Assembly: GCA_000974665.1 (NCBI GenBank)
Contig: BBSY01000003.1
Location: forward strand, 1,054,001-1,118,000
Length of the DNA stretch: 64,000 nt
DNA from: an alpha proteobacterium U9-1i
Lineage (GTDB): Bacteria > Pseudomonadota > Alphaproteobacteria > Caulobacterales > Aquidulcibacteraceae
Direction of reading: 5' to 3'
The translations under genes and the position numbers were made by a program. Positions 1 to 11,897 of this stretch are shown piece by piece. Position 1 is the first letter of the stretch. Each line of letters starts with the position of its first letter. The notes beneath the pieces are model-generated. The model had not been told where the DNA came from, did no database searches, and worked only from the letters and a program-made list of their open reading frames with translations.

Positions 1-271
1 TCGCCGCGCCATGGGGCGAACACACCACGATCAAGGCGGCAGAAGCTCGGAGATTGGCTTCGATCTGCTCGCCTAGCTTGCCCGCACTTAGTTCTTCGCG
101 ATCGCGAAATACGGGATAAACGCGATTACTCTTTCGGCTTCCCGAGAGGTTCAGCGCCCCCATAGATGAAGGAATGCCATAACTCTCCAGCGAGCGATGA
201 AGCCTACGCGCGAAACGACCGTCCTTGCTTGAGTACGAAATAAACGCCGCATAGCGGAAAACTTCGGTCAT
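1..271 (-). CDS. TIR-domain protein, N-terminal part (cut by window edge)
   Basis: The frame is open from an ATG at 271 to the window edge, giving 90 residues with no stop. Near the N-terminus it reads YAAFISYSSKD, then RRLHRSLESYGIP, later VYPVFRDREELSAG and finally ALIVVCSPHGAA. These are the usual blocks of bacterial TIR domains of the 'FISYSHxD...PVFRDREEL...LIVVCSP' type. Known TIR proteins of this type often carry TPR or WD40 repeats after the TIR domain and can be NAD-consuming effectors in defence, but the C-terminal part and the catalytic Glu region lie outside the window, so the role is not decided here. The gene starts 37 nt after a small unknown gene on the same strand and could be co-transcribed with it. 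The fold call is confident; the function is not. Confidence 0.85.
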   Translation of the reverse strand, partial: MTEVFRYAAFISYSSKDGRFARRLHRSLESYGIPSSMGALNLSGSRKSNRVYPVFRDREELSAGKLGEQIEANLRASAALIVVCSPHGAA

Positions 272-308
272 GCGTCACCCCCGGGGCCGCGAGGTTATCA
301 TGCGCAAC

Positions 309-722
309 TCATGTGTCGAGCAAGCGGGCGACGCGAAAGCACCAAATGTCGGGCGGAATGCTGATTTGACTCCTGGCCCCGATCAACTCGGCGGCTAGCC
401 CGCTCTGAATGCGCTCATTCATGGCGCAGCGCTTGAGAGCGACATCGCGCGCGGCAGCTCGCACTGCGCCCGCGTTCTGTTTATCTGCCGTGTCATGCCA
501 ACGAGCCGCCTTCTCTGGGGCAGACAAAGTACCCCTCGCGTCCAATCCTGGCCATTGACGGTTGTTTTGCCATGCCATGCAAGCGCGTAAGAACATAAGC
601 ATGCCCCCGTATTCAAAGGGGTAAAACGATATAACAACACCAAATGCCCGCGCCCGCTCGCTCGCTTTGGTCGTCGGGGCCACCGGCGCGATGATGCGAG
701 CGGGCTGCCCCGAATCCGACAC
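309..722 (-). CDS. Hypothetical protein upstream of the TIR gene
   Basis: A 137-residue frame from an ATG at 722. I recognise no family. The middle (about residues 38-52) is mildly hydrophobic, and the second half is Ala/Arg-rich with a helical look. There is no signal peptide. It runs in the same direction as the TIR gene and ends 37 nt before it, so a two-gene unit is possible. A shorter frame inside it (419-643) overlaps and I treat it as a shadow. Whether this is a real gene is uncertain. Confidence 0.45.
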   Translation of the reverse strand: MSDSGQPARIIAPVAPTTKASERARAFGVVISFYPFEYGGMLMFLRACMAWQNNRQWPGLDARGTLSAPEKAARWHDTADKQNAGAVRAAARDVALKRCAMNERIQSGLAAELIGARSQISIPPDIWCFRVARLLDT

Positions 723-979
723 CCCGATTATGCGCGAAACGGTTCGAGATCGCGGAAGTTCACCGTCGCCGGTTTTAAGGCCCGTTGATCAGCACGAGTA
801 ACGAGAACTAACGCCAGTTCTCCTTCAGGCCAAATTTCACAACCGCTCTACGTTCTTGGCTGGTCACGGTCCTGCCGATCTCTCCTTGTCACCCCGTCAG
901 CACACAACACAACAGCAGGACGCTGACAAGCTTGCTGCATTGGATGGATTCCATGTCGTGAGCACATATACTCAATCGT

Positions 980-2284
980 ATGCTGTCGCCCCTCAAGAAC
1001 GCCACTTACGCTCGACTGTTCGGCGCCCAGATCGCCGCCCTGCTCGGCACAGGATTGGCCACAGTCGCACTAGGCTTGCTTGCCCACGAACTTGCTGGAG
1101 CGAGTGCCGGCGAAATCCTCGGCGCCATCTTTGCGATCAAGATGATCGCGTACGTTGCCGTTGCTCCAATCGCCAGCGCCCTCGCCACTCATGCTCCCCG
1201 AAAGACGTTGCTCATCGCGCTCGATCTCGTTCGAGCGGCGATCGGCATCTCGTTGCCGTTCGTGAGCGAGCCTTGGCAAATCTATGCGTTGATGGCGGTT
1301 CTGTACGTCGCCTCTGCGGCCTTCACGCCAGCATTCCAGGCGATGATACCCGATGTGCTGACTGACGAGCGTGAGTACACGAAGGCGTTGTCGCTCTCCC
1401 GGCTCGCCGCCGACCTAGAGAGTGTCGCCAGTCCCGTCCTGGCCGCGTTGCTACTGGCGGTCATGAGCTTCCACCAACTCTTCGCCGGCACAGCCGTGGG
1501 CTTTGTGTTCTCTGCGTTACTCGTTCTGTTGGCGGTTTTGCCGGCGGCTCGAAAAGCGGTGCCGAAACCATTCTTTCGTCGTCTCACAAGCGGCGTGAAC
1601 CTCTTCATGCACACGCCTCGTCTGCGTGGCCTCGTGGCGCTTTCGCTGGCGACAGCGGCTGGCGGCGCCATGGTGTTCGTCAACACCGTCGTGATCGTGC
1701 AGAGCAACTTCGCCATGAGCCAGCAGGCCACCGCTTGGGCGCTCGCCGCATTCGGACTGGGCTCCATGGGCGCCGCTCTCACTCTCCCGCCACTGCTTGA
1801 TCGCATTGCGGATCGCACCGTAGTGATCAGTGGCGCGTTAGCTCTGGCGCTTGGCCTCTCCCTCGGCCCATTCGTCGCGACGACGTACCCGGGCTTGCTG
1901 GCTCTCTGGGTTGTCCTCGGATGCAGTTACTCGCTGACGCTCACGCCCGTTGGCCGCGTTCTCCGTCGGTCGGCTCACGCTGAGGATCGGCCAGCGTTGT
2001 TCGCGGCACAGTTCGCGCTCTCGCACGCGTGCTGGCTGATAGCGTATCCGCTTGCCGGCTACGTAAGTGCTTCGGCGGGCGCCTCCGCTGCGTTCTGGAG
2101 TCTGGCAATGCTTTGCGGCGTCGGCGCTATTGTCACGGCAGCGATCTGGCCAGCCAGAGAAGATGTGAGTGTGGAGCACTCGCATGACGATCTCACCGCT
2201 GATCACCCTCACATGGCGCCAACGACCAGCACGCACTCGCACGAGTACATCATCGACGATCTGCATCGTCGCTGGCCTCATTAG
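980..2284 (+). CDS. MFS efflux transporter with His-rich C-terminal tail
   Basis: 434 residues with about 12 hydrophobic segments of major facilitator type, and a charged central loop after segment 6 (around residues 190-215). The last 40 residues leave the membrane and hold many His (EHSHDD, DHPHM, THSHEY, HRRWPH). MFS nickel/cobalt exporters of the NreB type have such a His-rich tail, and the neighbours are heavy-metal efflux genes, so metal export is the likely job (inference). The start is an ATG 7 nt after a TATACT box (967-972), which would give an almost leaderless mRNA. The gene points away from the czc operon. Confidence 0.75.
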   Translation: MLSPLKNATYARLFGAQIAALLGTGLATVALGLLAHELAGASAGEILGAIFAIKMIAYVAVAPIASALATHAPRKTLLIALDLVRAAIGISLPFVSEPWQIYALMAVLYVASAAFTPAFQAMIPDVLTDEREYTKALSLSRLAADLESVASPVLAALLLAVMSFHQLFAGTAVGFVFSALLVLLAVLPAARKAVPKPFFRRLTSGVNLFMHTPRLRGLVALSLATAAGGAMVFVNTVVIVQSNFAMSQQATAWALAAFGLGSMGAALTLPPLLDRIADRTVVISGALALALGLSLGPFVATTYPGLLALWVVLGCSYSLTLTPVGRVLRRSAHAEDRPALFAAQFALSHACWLIAYPLAGYVSASAGASAAFWSLAMLCGVGAIVTAAIWPAREDVSVEHSHDDLTADHPHMAPTTSTHSHEYIIDDLHRRWPH

Positions 2285-2318
2285 ACGACGCGCCGATACT
2301 TCCTAGAAGTACTCGACA

Positions 2319-3125
2319 TCATTCATGTCCCCCTGATGCCTCTCGCTTGTGAGCGAGCGTCATGATCGTCCAGCCCCATCCGAGTCGTTCCTTCAGGCGC
2401 TTCGGCGCGTTGCCGAACAACGCCCGAAGCACGGGGTCTAACTTGTTGTTTGAGACGAGGCGCCATGGAAAGCGGTTAGCCTTAGGCGTGATAGTGACCA
2501 GTTCATTGATGTCAAAGTGCGGACTCAACAGTTCTCGCAGTTCGGTTTCATCCACCCACTTTCTTATCGATCCCCGCGCCGGCGGCGGTACGCGATTTAG
2601 CTTTTCCAGCACCCGGCGGTTCTGTGTCGCCAAGATCAGCACGCCGCCTGGACGCAAGAGACGAGCGAGCTTGGCGATGAAGCCAGATTGATCGGCCACA
2701 TGCGCCAGCATCTCCAGGCTCACGACGACGTCGAAGCCTTCGTCCTCGAACTGAAGGTTCATGAAGTCGCCAGCAACGAAGCTCACTTGCGGCATACGGG
2801 CCTGAGCCCGTGACAGGACTGACGCCGACAGGTCGGTTGCCGTCACTGTCCCGAAACGCTGAAGCTCGGGACACAACCATCCAGCACCGCATCCGACGTC
2901 GATGATCCGTAGCTCAGACTTATTCCGCGCGTTCAGCCAGCCGACAACGCGATCGCGTTGATCCTCGCTTATGTCGCTCAGTCGTTGCTCTCGCGTTTCT
3001 GCGTTCCACTTTTCCCAGGCGTCGCGTTGCGCTGAGAGCGAAGGCGTATCTTGTGGCGCCGGCGACGCGTCACGCGCAGCCCGGCTAGCGGGATCGCCCG
3101 AGGCGCCCCCTTCCTGAATGCTCAT
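2319..3125 (-). CDS. Class I SAM-dependent methyltransferase
   Basis: About 268 residues. Motif I is IIDVGCGAGWL, followed by ATDLSASVL (motif II), then FDVVVSLEMLAHV and LLRPGGVLILAT. This is the UbiG/Methyltransf_11 pattern, with closest resemblance to ubiquinone-type O-methyltransferases. The N-terminal 45 residues are polar, Ala/Ser/Pro-rich and probably disordered. I take ATG 3125 because GGAGA sits 6 nt before it; ATG 3137 is also in frame. It is the last gene of the czc-direction unit, about 40 nt after the small His-rich gene. The substrate is unknown, and the link to metal resistance is only positional. Confidence 0.75.
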   Translation of the reverse strand: MSIQEGGASGDPASRAARDASPAPQDTPSLSAQRDAWEKWNAETREQRLSDISEDQRDRVVGWLNARNKSELRIIDVGCGAGWLCPELQRFGTVTATDLSASVLSRAQARMPQVSFVAGDFMNLQFEDEGFDVVVSLEMLAHVADQSGFIAKLARLLRPGGVLILATQNRRVLEKLNRVPPPARGSIRKWVDETELRELLSPHFDINELVTITPKANRFPWRLVSNNKLDPVLRALFGNAPKRLKERLGWGWTIMTLAHKREASGGHE

Positions 3126-3166
3126 AGTGATCTCCATTAAGTCCGCTTGGTGCGTTTCTTCGGAGA

Positions 3167-6792
<3,626 letters not shown>

Positions 6793-8037
6793 TCAGTGGT
6801 CGTGGCTGGCGCCGGACTTCTCGATGTCCGCGCGGATGAGAAAGGCATTATCGATGACGTAGACCTCGCCGGGACGAAGCCCGCCCAGCACTTCTGTCCA
6901 CTCCGGCGTCTGCCTACCGAGTTCGAGCATTCGGACTTCGTACGTGTCACCAACCCGGGCGAAGACGACGGTAAAGTCGCGAAAACGTTGCAGCGCACGT
7001 GTACGCACGGCGAGCGGCACATCCTGCTGAGAAACGACGGCGGCGCCTTCGACGGCCTGTCCGGGTCGCCACGTCGAGTCCGCATTGGGCAGATCAACAT
7101 GCGCCACGATCGTTTGGGTCATCATGTCCGCTGTGGGCAAAATCGCTTCAATGTCGGCGCGGACGTTGTGGTCGCCGCTCAAACTCCGAACCGTCACAGG
7201 CTGACCAGCACGCAGTCTCTCGGCGTCACGTGGATAGACGTAGAATTCCGCATGCACCTGTGTGGCATCAGCGATCACATAAATTGGCGCAGCGCCGGCC
7301 ACATCCCCAACGTTGGCGTCGCGCGACATCACTACGCCAGAGATTGGCGAGGGAATGCCGTACGTTTGAAGACTCTCGCTTGACGTGACGCTGGCCAACG
7401 TCTCGCCACGACGTACGCGATCGCCAATGGCGCGGTTCATGCGGACGATGCGGCCAGGATACCAAGCGGTGATTTCCGCGCGACCCTGTGGCTGAAGTTC
7501 GACACGCCCAGCAAGAGCAACCGTTTCTTCGAGCGTCGCCGGTCCTGCCGCCTCCACGCGAATTCCCGCAGCTTCGGCTTGCTCGGCCCCTATCGTGGTT
7601 CGGCCTTCGTATGACTCATAAGCCCAATCGTGCGTCTCGCCGTTGCTGACCGCTCGAACGGCAACATCAAACGAGTGTGGCTCGGTCACGACTGCGGCGC
7701 CTTTGAGGTAGTCTTCCTGGGGTGCGAACGTGAAGCTATCCACTTGTCCGCCAAGCCGCGTGAGCGACACCGTTAGCTGAACTTCGCGCGGATCGATCGG
7801 ACGATCGTTGCGATACGCGTAGACGTGAAACTCAGGCGGAACGCCGTCTTCGAAGATCGTCATCTCGATGGCGAAGTCTCCGTCGCGGAGCATCCGGCCC
7901 CGATGCGGTCCGCGTTCATACTCAGCCGCCTCTTCTTCGTGCTCGTCAGCGGGACTGGCGCCGCCGCACGCAGTTGCAAACGAAAGAGCTAGACCGGCTA
8001 TGGCTGCCCGAAGCCAAGCATGACGAGAACGGCTCAT
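6793..8037 (-). CDS. czcB: Heavy-metal RND periplasmic adaptor (membrane fusion) lipoprotein
   Basis: 414 residues. The N-terminus ends in LSFATAC, a lipobox, so it is probably a lipoprotein anchored in the inner membrane. After an acidic/His stretch (DEHEEEAAEYERGPHRGRML) come two beta-sandwich domains, a lipoyl-like hairpin (WYPGRIVRMNRAIGDRVRRGETLASV ... PISGVVMSRDANVGDVAG) and the C-terminal membrane-proximal domain. It bridges CzcA and CzcC. It overlaps the end of czcC by 4 nt and is followed 15 nt later by czcA. The C-terminus (ADIEKSGASHDH) again ends in His. Confidence 0.9.
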   Translation of the reverse strand: MSRSRHAWLRAAIAGLALSFATACGGASPADEHEEEAAEYERGPHRGRMLRDGDFAIEMTIFEDGVPPEFHVYAYRNDRPIDPREVQLTVSLTRLGGQVDSFTFAPQEDYLKGAAVVTEPHSFDVAVRAVSNGETHDWAYESYEGRTTIGAEQAEAAGIRVEAAGPATLEETVALAGRVELQPQGRAEITAWYPGRIVRMNRAIGDRVRRGETLASVTSSESLQTYGIPSPISGVVMSRDANVGDVAGAAPIYVIADATQVHAEFYVYPRDAERLRAGQPVTVRSLSGDHNVRADIEAILPTADMMTQTIVAHVDLPNADSTWRPGQAVEGAAVVSQQDVPLAVRTRALQRFRDFTVVFARVGDTYEVRMLELGRQTPEWTEVLGGLRPGEVYVIDNAFLIRADIEKSGASHDH

Positions 8038-9278
8038 TGAGAAATCTCCACAGCGTGATCGCCAGCAAGGCGCTCAAGCGAAGCAAGCGCACGATGATAG
8101 GAACGGAGGGCGGCGATGCGCCGTAGGCGTGCTTCTGATAGGGCACGTTGTGCTTCGAGCACGTCGATGTACGAGAAGGCGCCGCGAGCGTAGCCATCGC
8201 GTGCGAACCTCAGTGCTTCTTCGCTACTCGGGATGACACGAGCGTCCAGGCCCTCGACCTCGATGCGTGCCGTGTCCATCTGACTGATGAGCGCCGCACG
8301 CTGACGAGCGATGGCACGGCCAAACGCGTCCCGCTGATGCCGTGCTCGATCACGTTCGGCGCGTGCCCGGGCGACGCCGTCAGCATTGCGGTCCCAAAGC
8401 TGAAGTGGAACGGCAACGCCGACGACAAGCGCAGACTCATCGGTCTCGTTGAACTCCCGCATCCCGGCCTGGAGATCGATGTCGGGAACGCGGCGAGCAC
8501 GCTCAAGGCGAAGCTGAGCATCCGCTCGACTTTCCTGCGCCTCGGCAAGGCGAAGATCAGGTGCATGCCCATCGCTCGACATCAACGACCCAAGCGACTC
8601 GAACGACGCATACTCGACGGTGAAATCGCCTTCGCCGCCCCAGTAGCTAGCCAAGCGATTGCGAGCAGAGATCGCGGCACGACGGGCGCTTTCGGCCTCA
8701 ATCTCAGCCTCAGCCAAACGGGCTTGCGCTCTCGAACCGGCCATAAATGGATCACGCGCCGCTCGGACGCGGCGATCGACTGCATCGGCAAGATCACGAG
8801 CGGTCGAAAGACGCTCATCAGCGACGACCCGAACTGCCTCCGCCGCTTGAGCATCGATGAATGCGTGTTCGACCTCTTCAACGACATCGAGGCGTTGTAA
8901 GCCGGCGCCGATACGGGCCATGTCCCGTTCGCTCTCGGCTATCCGACGGCGAGCGCTTCGGTCCCCGCCAAGTTCGAGCGGCTGGCGCAGCGAGTACGTA
9001 GTCTCGGCTCGATCAGTCCCGCCGTAGGCGCCCGAACCTTCAAAGTTTTCGCGCTGGATTTCGAGCGTTGGATTACTCCAACGCCCCGACTGACGCACGT
9101 CCGCATCAGCCGCCCGCTCCGCCGCGTTCGCTGCGGCGATGCTCGGATCATCCGCAAGAGCGCGTGCTAGCACTTCCTCCCGCGTCAAAGGCGCCGTTTG
9201 CGCCTGAGCCGCAGCCTCGCTGGCAAAGGCAGCGACGCTAGCGATCCCAACAAGGACCGCGACAACATTCGTGGACAA
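8034..9278 (-). CDS. czcC: Outer-membrane channel (TolC-like) of the metal pump
   Basis: Outer membrane efflux protein, about 414 residues. A signal peptide (VVAVLVGIASVAAFASEAAAQA) is followed by two long helical repeats, with the NPTLEIQRENFEGSG segment typical of CzcC near residue 65 and PLELGGDRSARRR after it. I choose the TTG at 9278 because AGGGGGG lies 6 nt before it and the signal peptide follows at once. A GTG at 9308 in the same frame would add ten residues. Its stop overlaps the czcB start. It provides the exit duct for metals exported by CzcAB. Confidence 0.88.
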   Translation of the reverse strand: MSTNVVAVLVGIASVAAFASEAAAQAQTAPLTREEVLARALADDPSIAAANAAERAADADVRQSGRWSNPTLEIQRENFEGSGAYGGTDRAETTYSLRQPLELGGDRSARRRIAESERDMARIGAGLQRLDVVEEVEHAFIDAQAAEAVRVVADERLSTARDLADAVDRRVRAARDPFMAGSRAQARLAEAEIEAESARRAAISARNRLASYWGGEGDFTVEYASFESLGSLMSSDGHAPDLRLAEAQESRADAQLRLERARRVPDIDLQAGMREFNETDESALVVGVAVPLQLWDRNADGVARARAERDRARHQRDAFGRAIARQRAALISQMDTARIEVEGLDARVIPSSEEALRFARDGYARGAFSYIDVLEAQRALSEARLRRIAALRSYHRALASLERLAGDHAVEISQ

Positions 9279-9335
9279 GGAAAACCCCCCTCTGTCGCAA
9301 ACACGCACGCGCCATGGGCGTGCGAAATTTTCGGA

Positions 9336-9779
9336 TCAGAGGTTGGCGCGTGGAGGGCGGCGCAGCGGGAAGCTTAAATGGCGGACGTTTGTGACCGACT
9401 CTAACGGACGAACGACCTCTGCGTATGCAGCCGGCACGTACGGAGCAGCCGTTTCGTCACCGATAGAAAATTGCTGAAGGGCGTGAACGTGAGCGTGTTC
9501 ACCGTGTCCAGCATCGTCGGATGCCGGGACTGAACCGCCCTGGTTCAACGCGATGTCGGCACTTTGGTCGTGGCTGTCATCATCGTGATGACCGTCGGAA
9601 TCGTGCCGGTACTCGCCGCCCGGACGCTCGACATCGGCATGTCCATGGGACAGCACGATTTCCCGAATACCGTGCCCGGAGCCGCTCTCATGGGCATGAG
9701 CGGGCGCCGTCGCCACGACGCCGAATTGCGCCAGGGCTACCAACAACAGGCCAGTAAGGATGCGACGAAGCACGACCAT
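9336..9779 (-). CDS. Secreted His-rich protein, first gene of the czc unit
   Basis: 147 residues. Signal peptide (ILTGLLLVALAQFGVVATAPAHAH), then a His/Asp/Ser-rich stretch from about residue 28 to 110 (HESGSGHG, SHGHADVE, HDSDGHHDDDSHD, GHGEHAHVHAL), and a tail ending LRRPPRANL. It mirrors the His-rich gene that follows czcA, though the two share design more than sequence. It is probably a periplasmic metal-binding or sensing accessory of the pump (inference). A 17-bp inverted repeat (9807-9823) lies 28-44 nt upstream of its start and may be the operator of the whole operon. Confidence 0.62.
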   Translation of the reverse strand: MVVLRRILTGLLLVALAQFGVVATAPAHAHESGSGHGIREIVLSHGHADVERPGGEYRHDSDGHHDDDSHDQSADIALNQGGSVPASDDAGHGEHAHVHALQQFSIGDETAAPYVPAAYAEVVRPLESVTNVRHLSFPLRRPPRANL

Positions 9780-9806
9780 CCGATCAGTCTTAACGCCAGT
9801 TTCTTA

Positions 9807-9823
9807 CCGTTTCTTGAAAACGG
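9807..9823. promoter_or_regulatory. Inverted repeat upstream of the czc operon
   Basis: CCGTTT-cttga-AAACGG: perfect 6-bp arms around a 5-bp centre, 28 nt before the first gene of the metal-efflux unit. The place and form fit a dimeric repressor or response-regulator site. No regulator gene adjoins it, so the partner is unknown. Confidence 0.4.
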
Positions 9824-10033
9824 ACCATCGCGAGTATCGGGCGGCGGAAAGGGACGCAAGTCCCTTCACGCAGCGCGCTTGGTCGCACCGAAGGTGGCAC
9901 AAGGCCCGGGCTCGGAAGAACATCAACGAAGGGCCTTGGCTCGATCGCGCGGGTCGAGCGGATTGCCGTTGCGAAGCCGAAAGTTTATGGCTTCCATCAA
10001 GCAGAACTTCCTCATGGAGCTAAACGCGGCAAG

Positions 10034-10441
10034 ATGCGCGGCAAAGGCTGGAGCTTGGTTGTTCGTCGCATTCGCGAATGGGCAGCGGCGATTAAGCGGG
10101 ACGTGCACGCCCTATATCTAGCGACACGCGATCCACGAGTACCATGGTATGCCAAGCTACTTGCGGCGTTGGTTGCAGGCTACGCTCTGTCGCCTATCGA
10201 TCTAATCCCAGACTTCGTGCCCATCCTCGGCTACTTGGATGACCTGATCATCGTTCCGCTTGGCATCGTCCTCGTGCAAAAACTCATTCCGCTGGAAATC
10301 TTGAACGAGCATCGCAAGGCCGCCGCGGCGGCGCAAACGAGACCCGTCAGCCGCATCGCAGCTATCGTGATCGTCTTGATCTGGGCAGGGCTTTTCGCGC
10401 TCACCTCCTACGGGCTGTGGACAGCCTTCATGCCCAGATAG
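10034..10441 (+). CDS. YkvA/DUF1232 family small membrane protein
   Basis: 135 residues. The centre reads VPWYAKLLAALVAGYALSPIDLIPDFVPILGYLDDLIIVPLG (about residues 35-75), which is the DUF1232/YkvA signature (YxxSPIDLIPDxIPxxGxLDD). A hydrophobic segment ends the protein (IAAIVIVLIWAGLFALTSYGLW). The family is widespread and of unknown function, with some members tied to metal or envelope stress. It is the first plus-strand gene after the divergent czc promoter region. Confidence 0.8.
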   Translation: MRGKGWSLVVRRIREWAAAIKRDVHALYLATRDPRVPWYAKLLAALVAGYALSPIDLIPDFVPILGYLDDLIIVPLGIVLVQKLIPLEILNEHRKAAAAAQTRPVSRIAAIVIVLIWAGLFALTSYGLWTAFMPR

Positions 10442-10469
10442 GCGGGGCCGTCATTTTGAGGCGAATGCT

Positions 10470-10505
10470 GTGACAAATGCCCCGTCTAGTGCGTACTATG
10501 GGGCA
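10470..10505 (+). promoter_or_regulatory. Candidate promoter with palindrome; likely leaderless start
   Basis: GTGACA (10470-10475) and TACTAT (10494-10499) are spaced by 18 bp. The palindrome arms TGCCCC (10478-10483) and GGGGCA (10500-10505) flank the -10 element, and the second arm ends on the A of the start codon. Transcription would begin at or next to the ATG at 10505. This layout suits a repressor or a MerR-like activator site. Confidence 0.4.
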
Positions 10506-10837
10506 TGCGGTTGATCGTCAGCACGCTTTTGGCCCTTACGCTCGGCTTCCTGCCGGGAGCGCCGGCGCGTGCACAGGCCATGGCCCCCGCTTCTGCAACG
10601 GCCATGGCCTGCCACGAGTCTGGCGGGCAAAACATGGACCACAGCCTGCCGACGCCGAGCGACGACATGCAGGCTTGCGCTAGTCACTGTTTGTCGCATG
10701 TGAACGCCCAACCAAGCTTTGCTCGATTGGCCGCACCGCCGTTGTTGAACTTGGTGAGCGCCGAACGCTTCTCGTTCAACGATCTCGGTCATCCAAAAGA
10801 TCGCGATCCGCCAGAGCCGCCGCCCCCTCGAATCTAG
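10505..10837 (+). CDS. Small secreted Cys/His/Met protein, metal-linked
   Basis: 110 residues. Signal peptide (LIVSTLLALTLGFLPGAPARAQA) followed by MACHESGG, QNMDHS, and ACASHCLSHVNA, which puts four Cys/His pairs and several Met in about 50 residues. The C-terminus is Pro-rich (DPPEPPPPRI). It resembles the small secreted proteins found next to Cu/Cd resistance genes, but I cannot name a family. It is the first of five co-oriented genes for secreted or membrane metal proteins. A promoter with a palindrome overlaps its start. Confidence 0.6.
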   Translation: MRLIVSTLLALTLGFLPGAPARAQAMAPASATAMACHESGGQNMDHSLPTPSDDMQACASHCLSHVNAQPSFARLAAPPLLNLVSAERFSFNDLGHPKDRDPPEPPPPRI

Positions 10838-10904
10838 TCCTGATTTGAAGCAACGCGCCGACACGCTTCTGCTCGTTTCAACCTCCTCAAACAGGAACGC
10901 AATC

Positions 10905-11555
10905 ATGCGATCTTACGCATTCGTCGCGCTTGCCGCGACGGGCGCTGCGCTGGCGCCAACAAACAGCGAAGCCAGACCCGTCACCTATCCAGGTGGTTGG
11001 ATGGAAATGGTCGAACATCGTGACGAGACCACGATGGTTGAAACGATGCTCACGCTAACGCCGCATCTTGCGGTTGGCTGGCACGATGAGTGGGACGTTG
11101 AAAGCGATTGGCAATTTCATGGTCCGATGGTTGCCGGACTGGCCAAGCGCTGGAACATGCCAGACGCGCAAGCGAACATCTTCTGGACTGCCGGCGTCGG
11201 CGTCGCGTTCGATGACGCCGCATCAGTCGGCGGAAACAGCGAACCGGCAGCTTACGTTGGTATCGAGGCGGATTGGGAGAACCGTCGCTTCTACACGCTC
11301 TATCAGGCACGTGCCTTTTGGGCTGAAGATATCGATCGGACGCTCTCTCAGCGTGCACGCGTCGGCGTCGCCCCGTACATCGCGGAGGCGGGCCAACTTC
11401 ACACCTGGGCAATCCTTCAAGTCGATTACGAGCCGGAGGATGATCATCCGGTTTCGATCACACCGATGATCCGCTTGTTCCAAGACACCAAGCTCTTCGA
11501 AGCGGGTGTCTCTCTCGATGGCGACGCCTTCGCCAGCGTCATGTTTTATTTCTGA
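10905..11555 (+). CDS. Secreted/outer-membrane protein of metal cluster, unknown family
   Basis: 216 residues from ATG 10905, with a signal peptide (YAFVALAATGAALAPTNSEA). The mature part alternates polar and aromatic residues (HLAVGWHDEWDVESDWQFHGPMV, AAYVGIEADWENRRFYTLYQARAFW) and ends in SVMFYF. A terminal aromatic residue and beta-strand alternation are typical of outer-membrane beta barrels. It lies 12 nt before the HMA-domain gene and probably in one operon with it. The function is unknown; transport or sensing of metal across the outer membrane is a guess from context. Confidence 0.6.
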   Translation: MRSYAFVALAATGAALAPTNSEARPVTYPGGWMEMVEHRDETTMVETMLTLTPHLAVGWHDEWDVESDWQFHGPMVAGLAKRWNMPDAQANIFWTAGVGVAFDDAASVGGNSEPAAYVGIEADWENRRFYTLYQARAFWAEDIDRTLSQRARVGVAPYIAEAGQLHTWAILQVDYEPEDDHPVSITPMIRLFQDTKLFEAGVSLDGDAFASVMFYF

Positions 11556-11567
11556 AGGATTCTACCA

Positions 11568-11897
11568 ATGCACTTGATCAAAATCTTCGCTGTCGCGCTG
11601 GCCTTCACCACGGTGGCGCCAATTCCGGCGTCTGCTCAACAAAGGGGAGCGCAGACGGCGCCAATAACCGCCGACGTCGTCGTCGCGGTCAACGGTCTGG
11701 TCTGTGACTTCTGCGCCCAAGCGATCGACCGTAGCTTTCGCCGTCGAGCAGAGGTCAACAATGTGAGCGTGGACCTCACGGCCAAGCTCGTTTCAATCGA
11801 TTTCAGGCCGAACCAAAATCTCGACGACGCTACTCTTCGCGACATCATCACGAGAGCCGGGTACACGGTGACCGAAATCCGCCGGACAGCGCCATGA
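11568..11897 (+). CDS. Secreted HMA (heavy-metal-associated) domain protein, MerP-like
   Basis: 109 residues with a signal peptide (FAVALAFTTVAPIPASA) and one HMA domain from about residue 36. VVVAVNGLVCDFCAQAID holds the CxxC metal site (as C-D-F-C), followed by VNNVSVDLTAKLVSIDF and LRDIITRAGYTV. Such proteins bind soft metal ions (Hg, Cu, Cd) in the periplasm and hand them to a membrane carrier. Its stop overlaps the start of the MerT-like gene in an ATGA arrangement, as in merTP-like pairs. The leading aromatic of CxxC sites and the GMTC motif are altered (GLVC), so metal choice is open. Confidence 0.8.
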   Translation: MHLIKIFAVALAFTTVAPIPASAQQRGAQTAPITADVVVAVNGLVCDFCAQAIDRSFRRRAEVNNVSVDLTAKLVSIDFRPNQNLDDATLRDIITRAGYTVTEIRRTAP

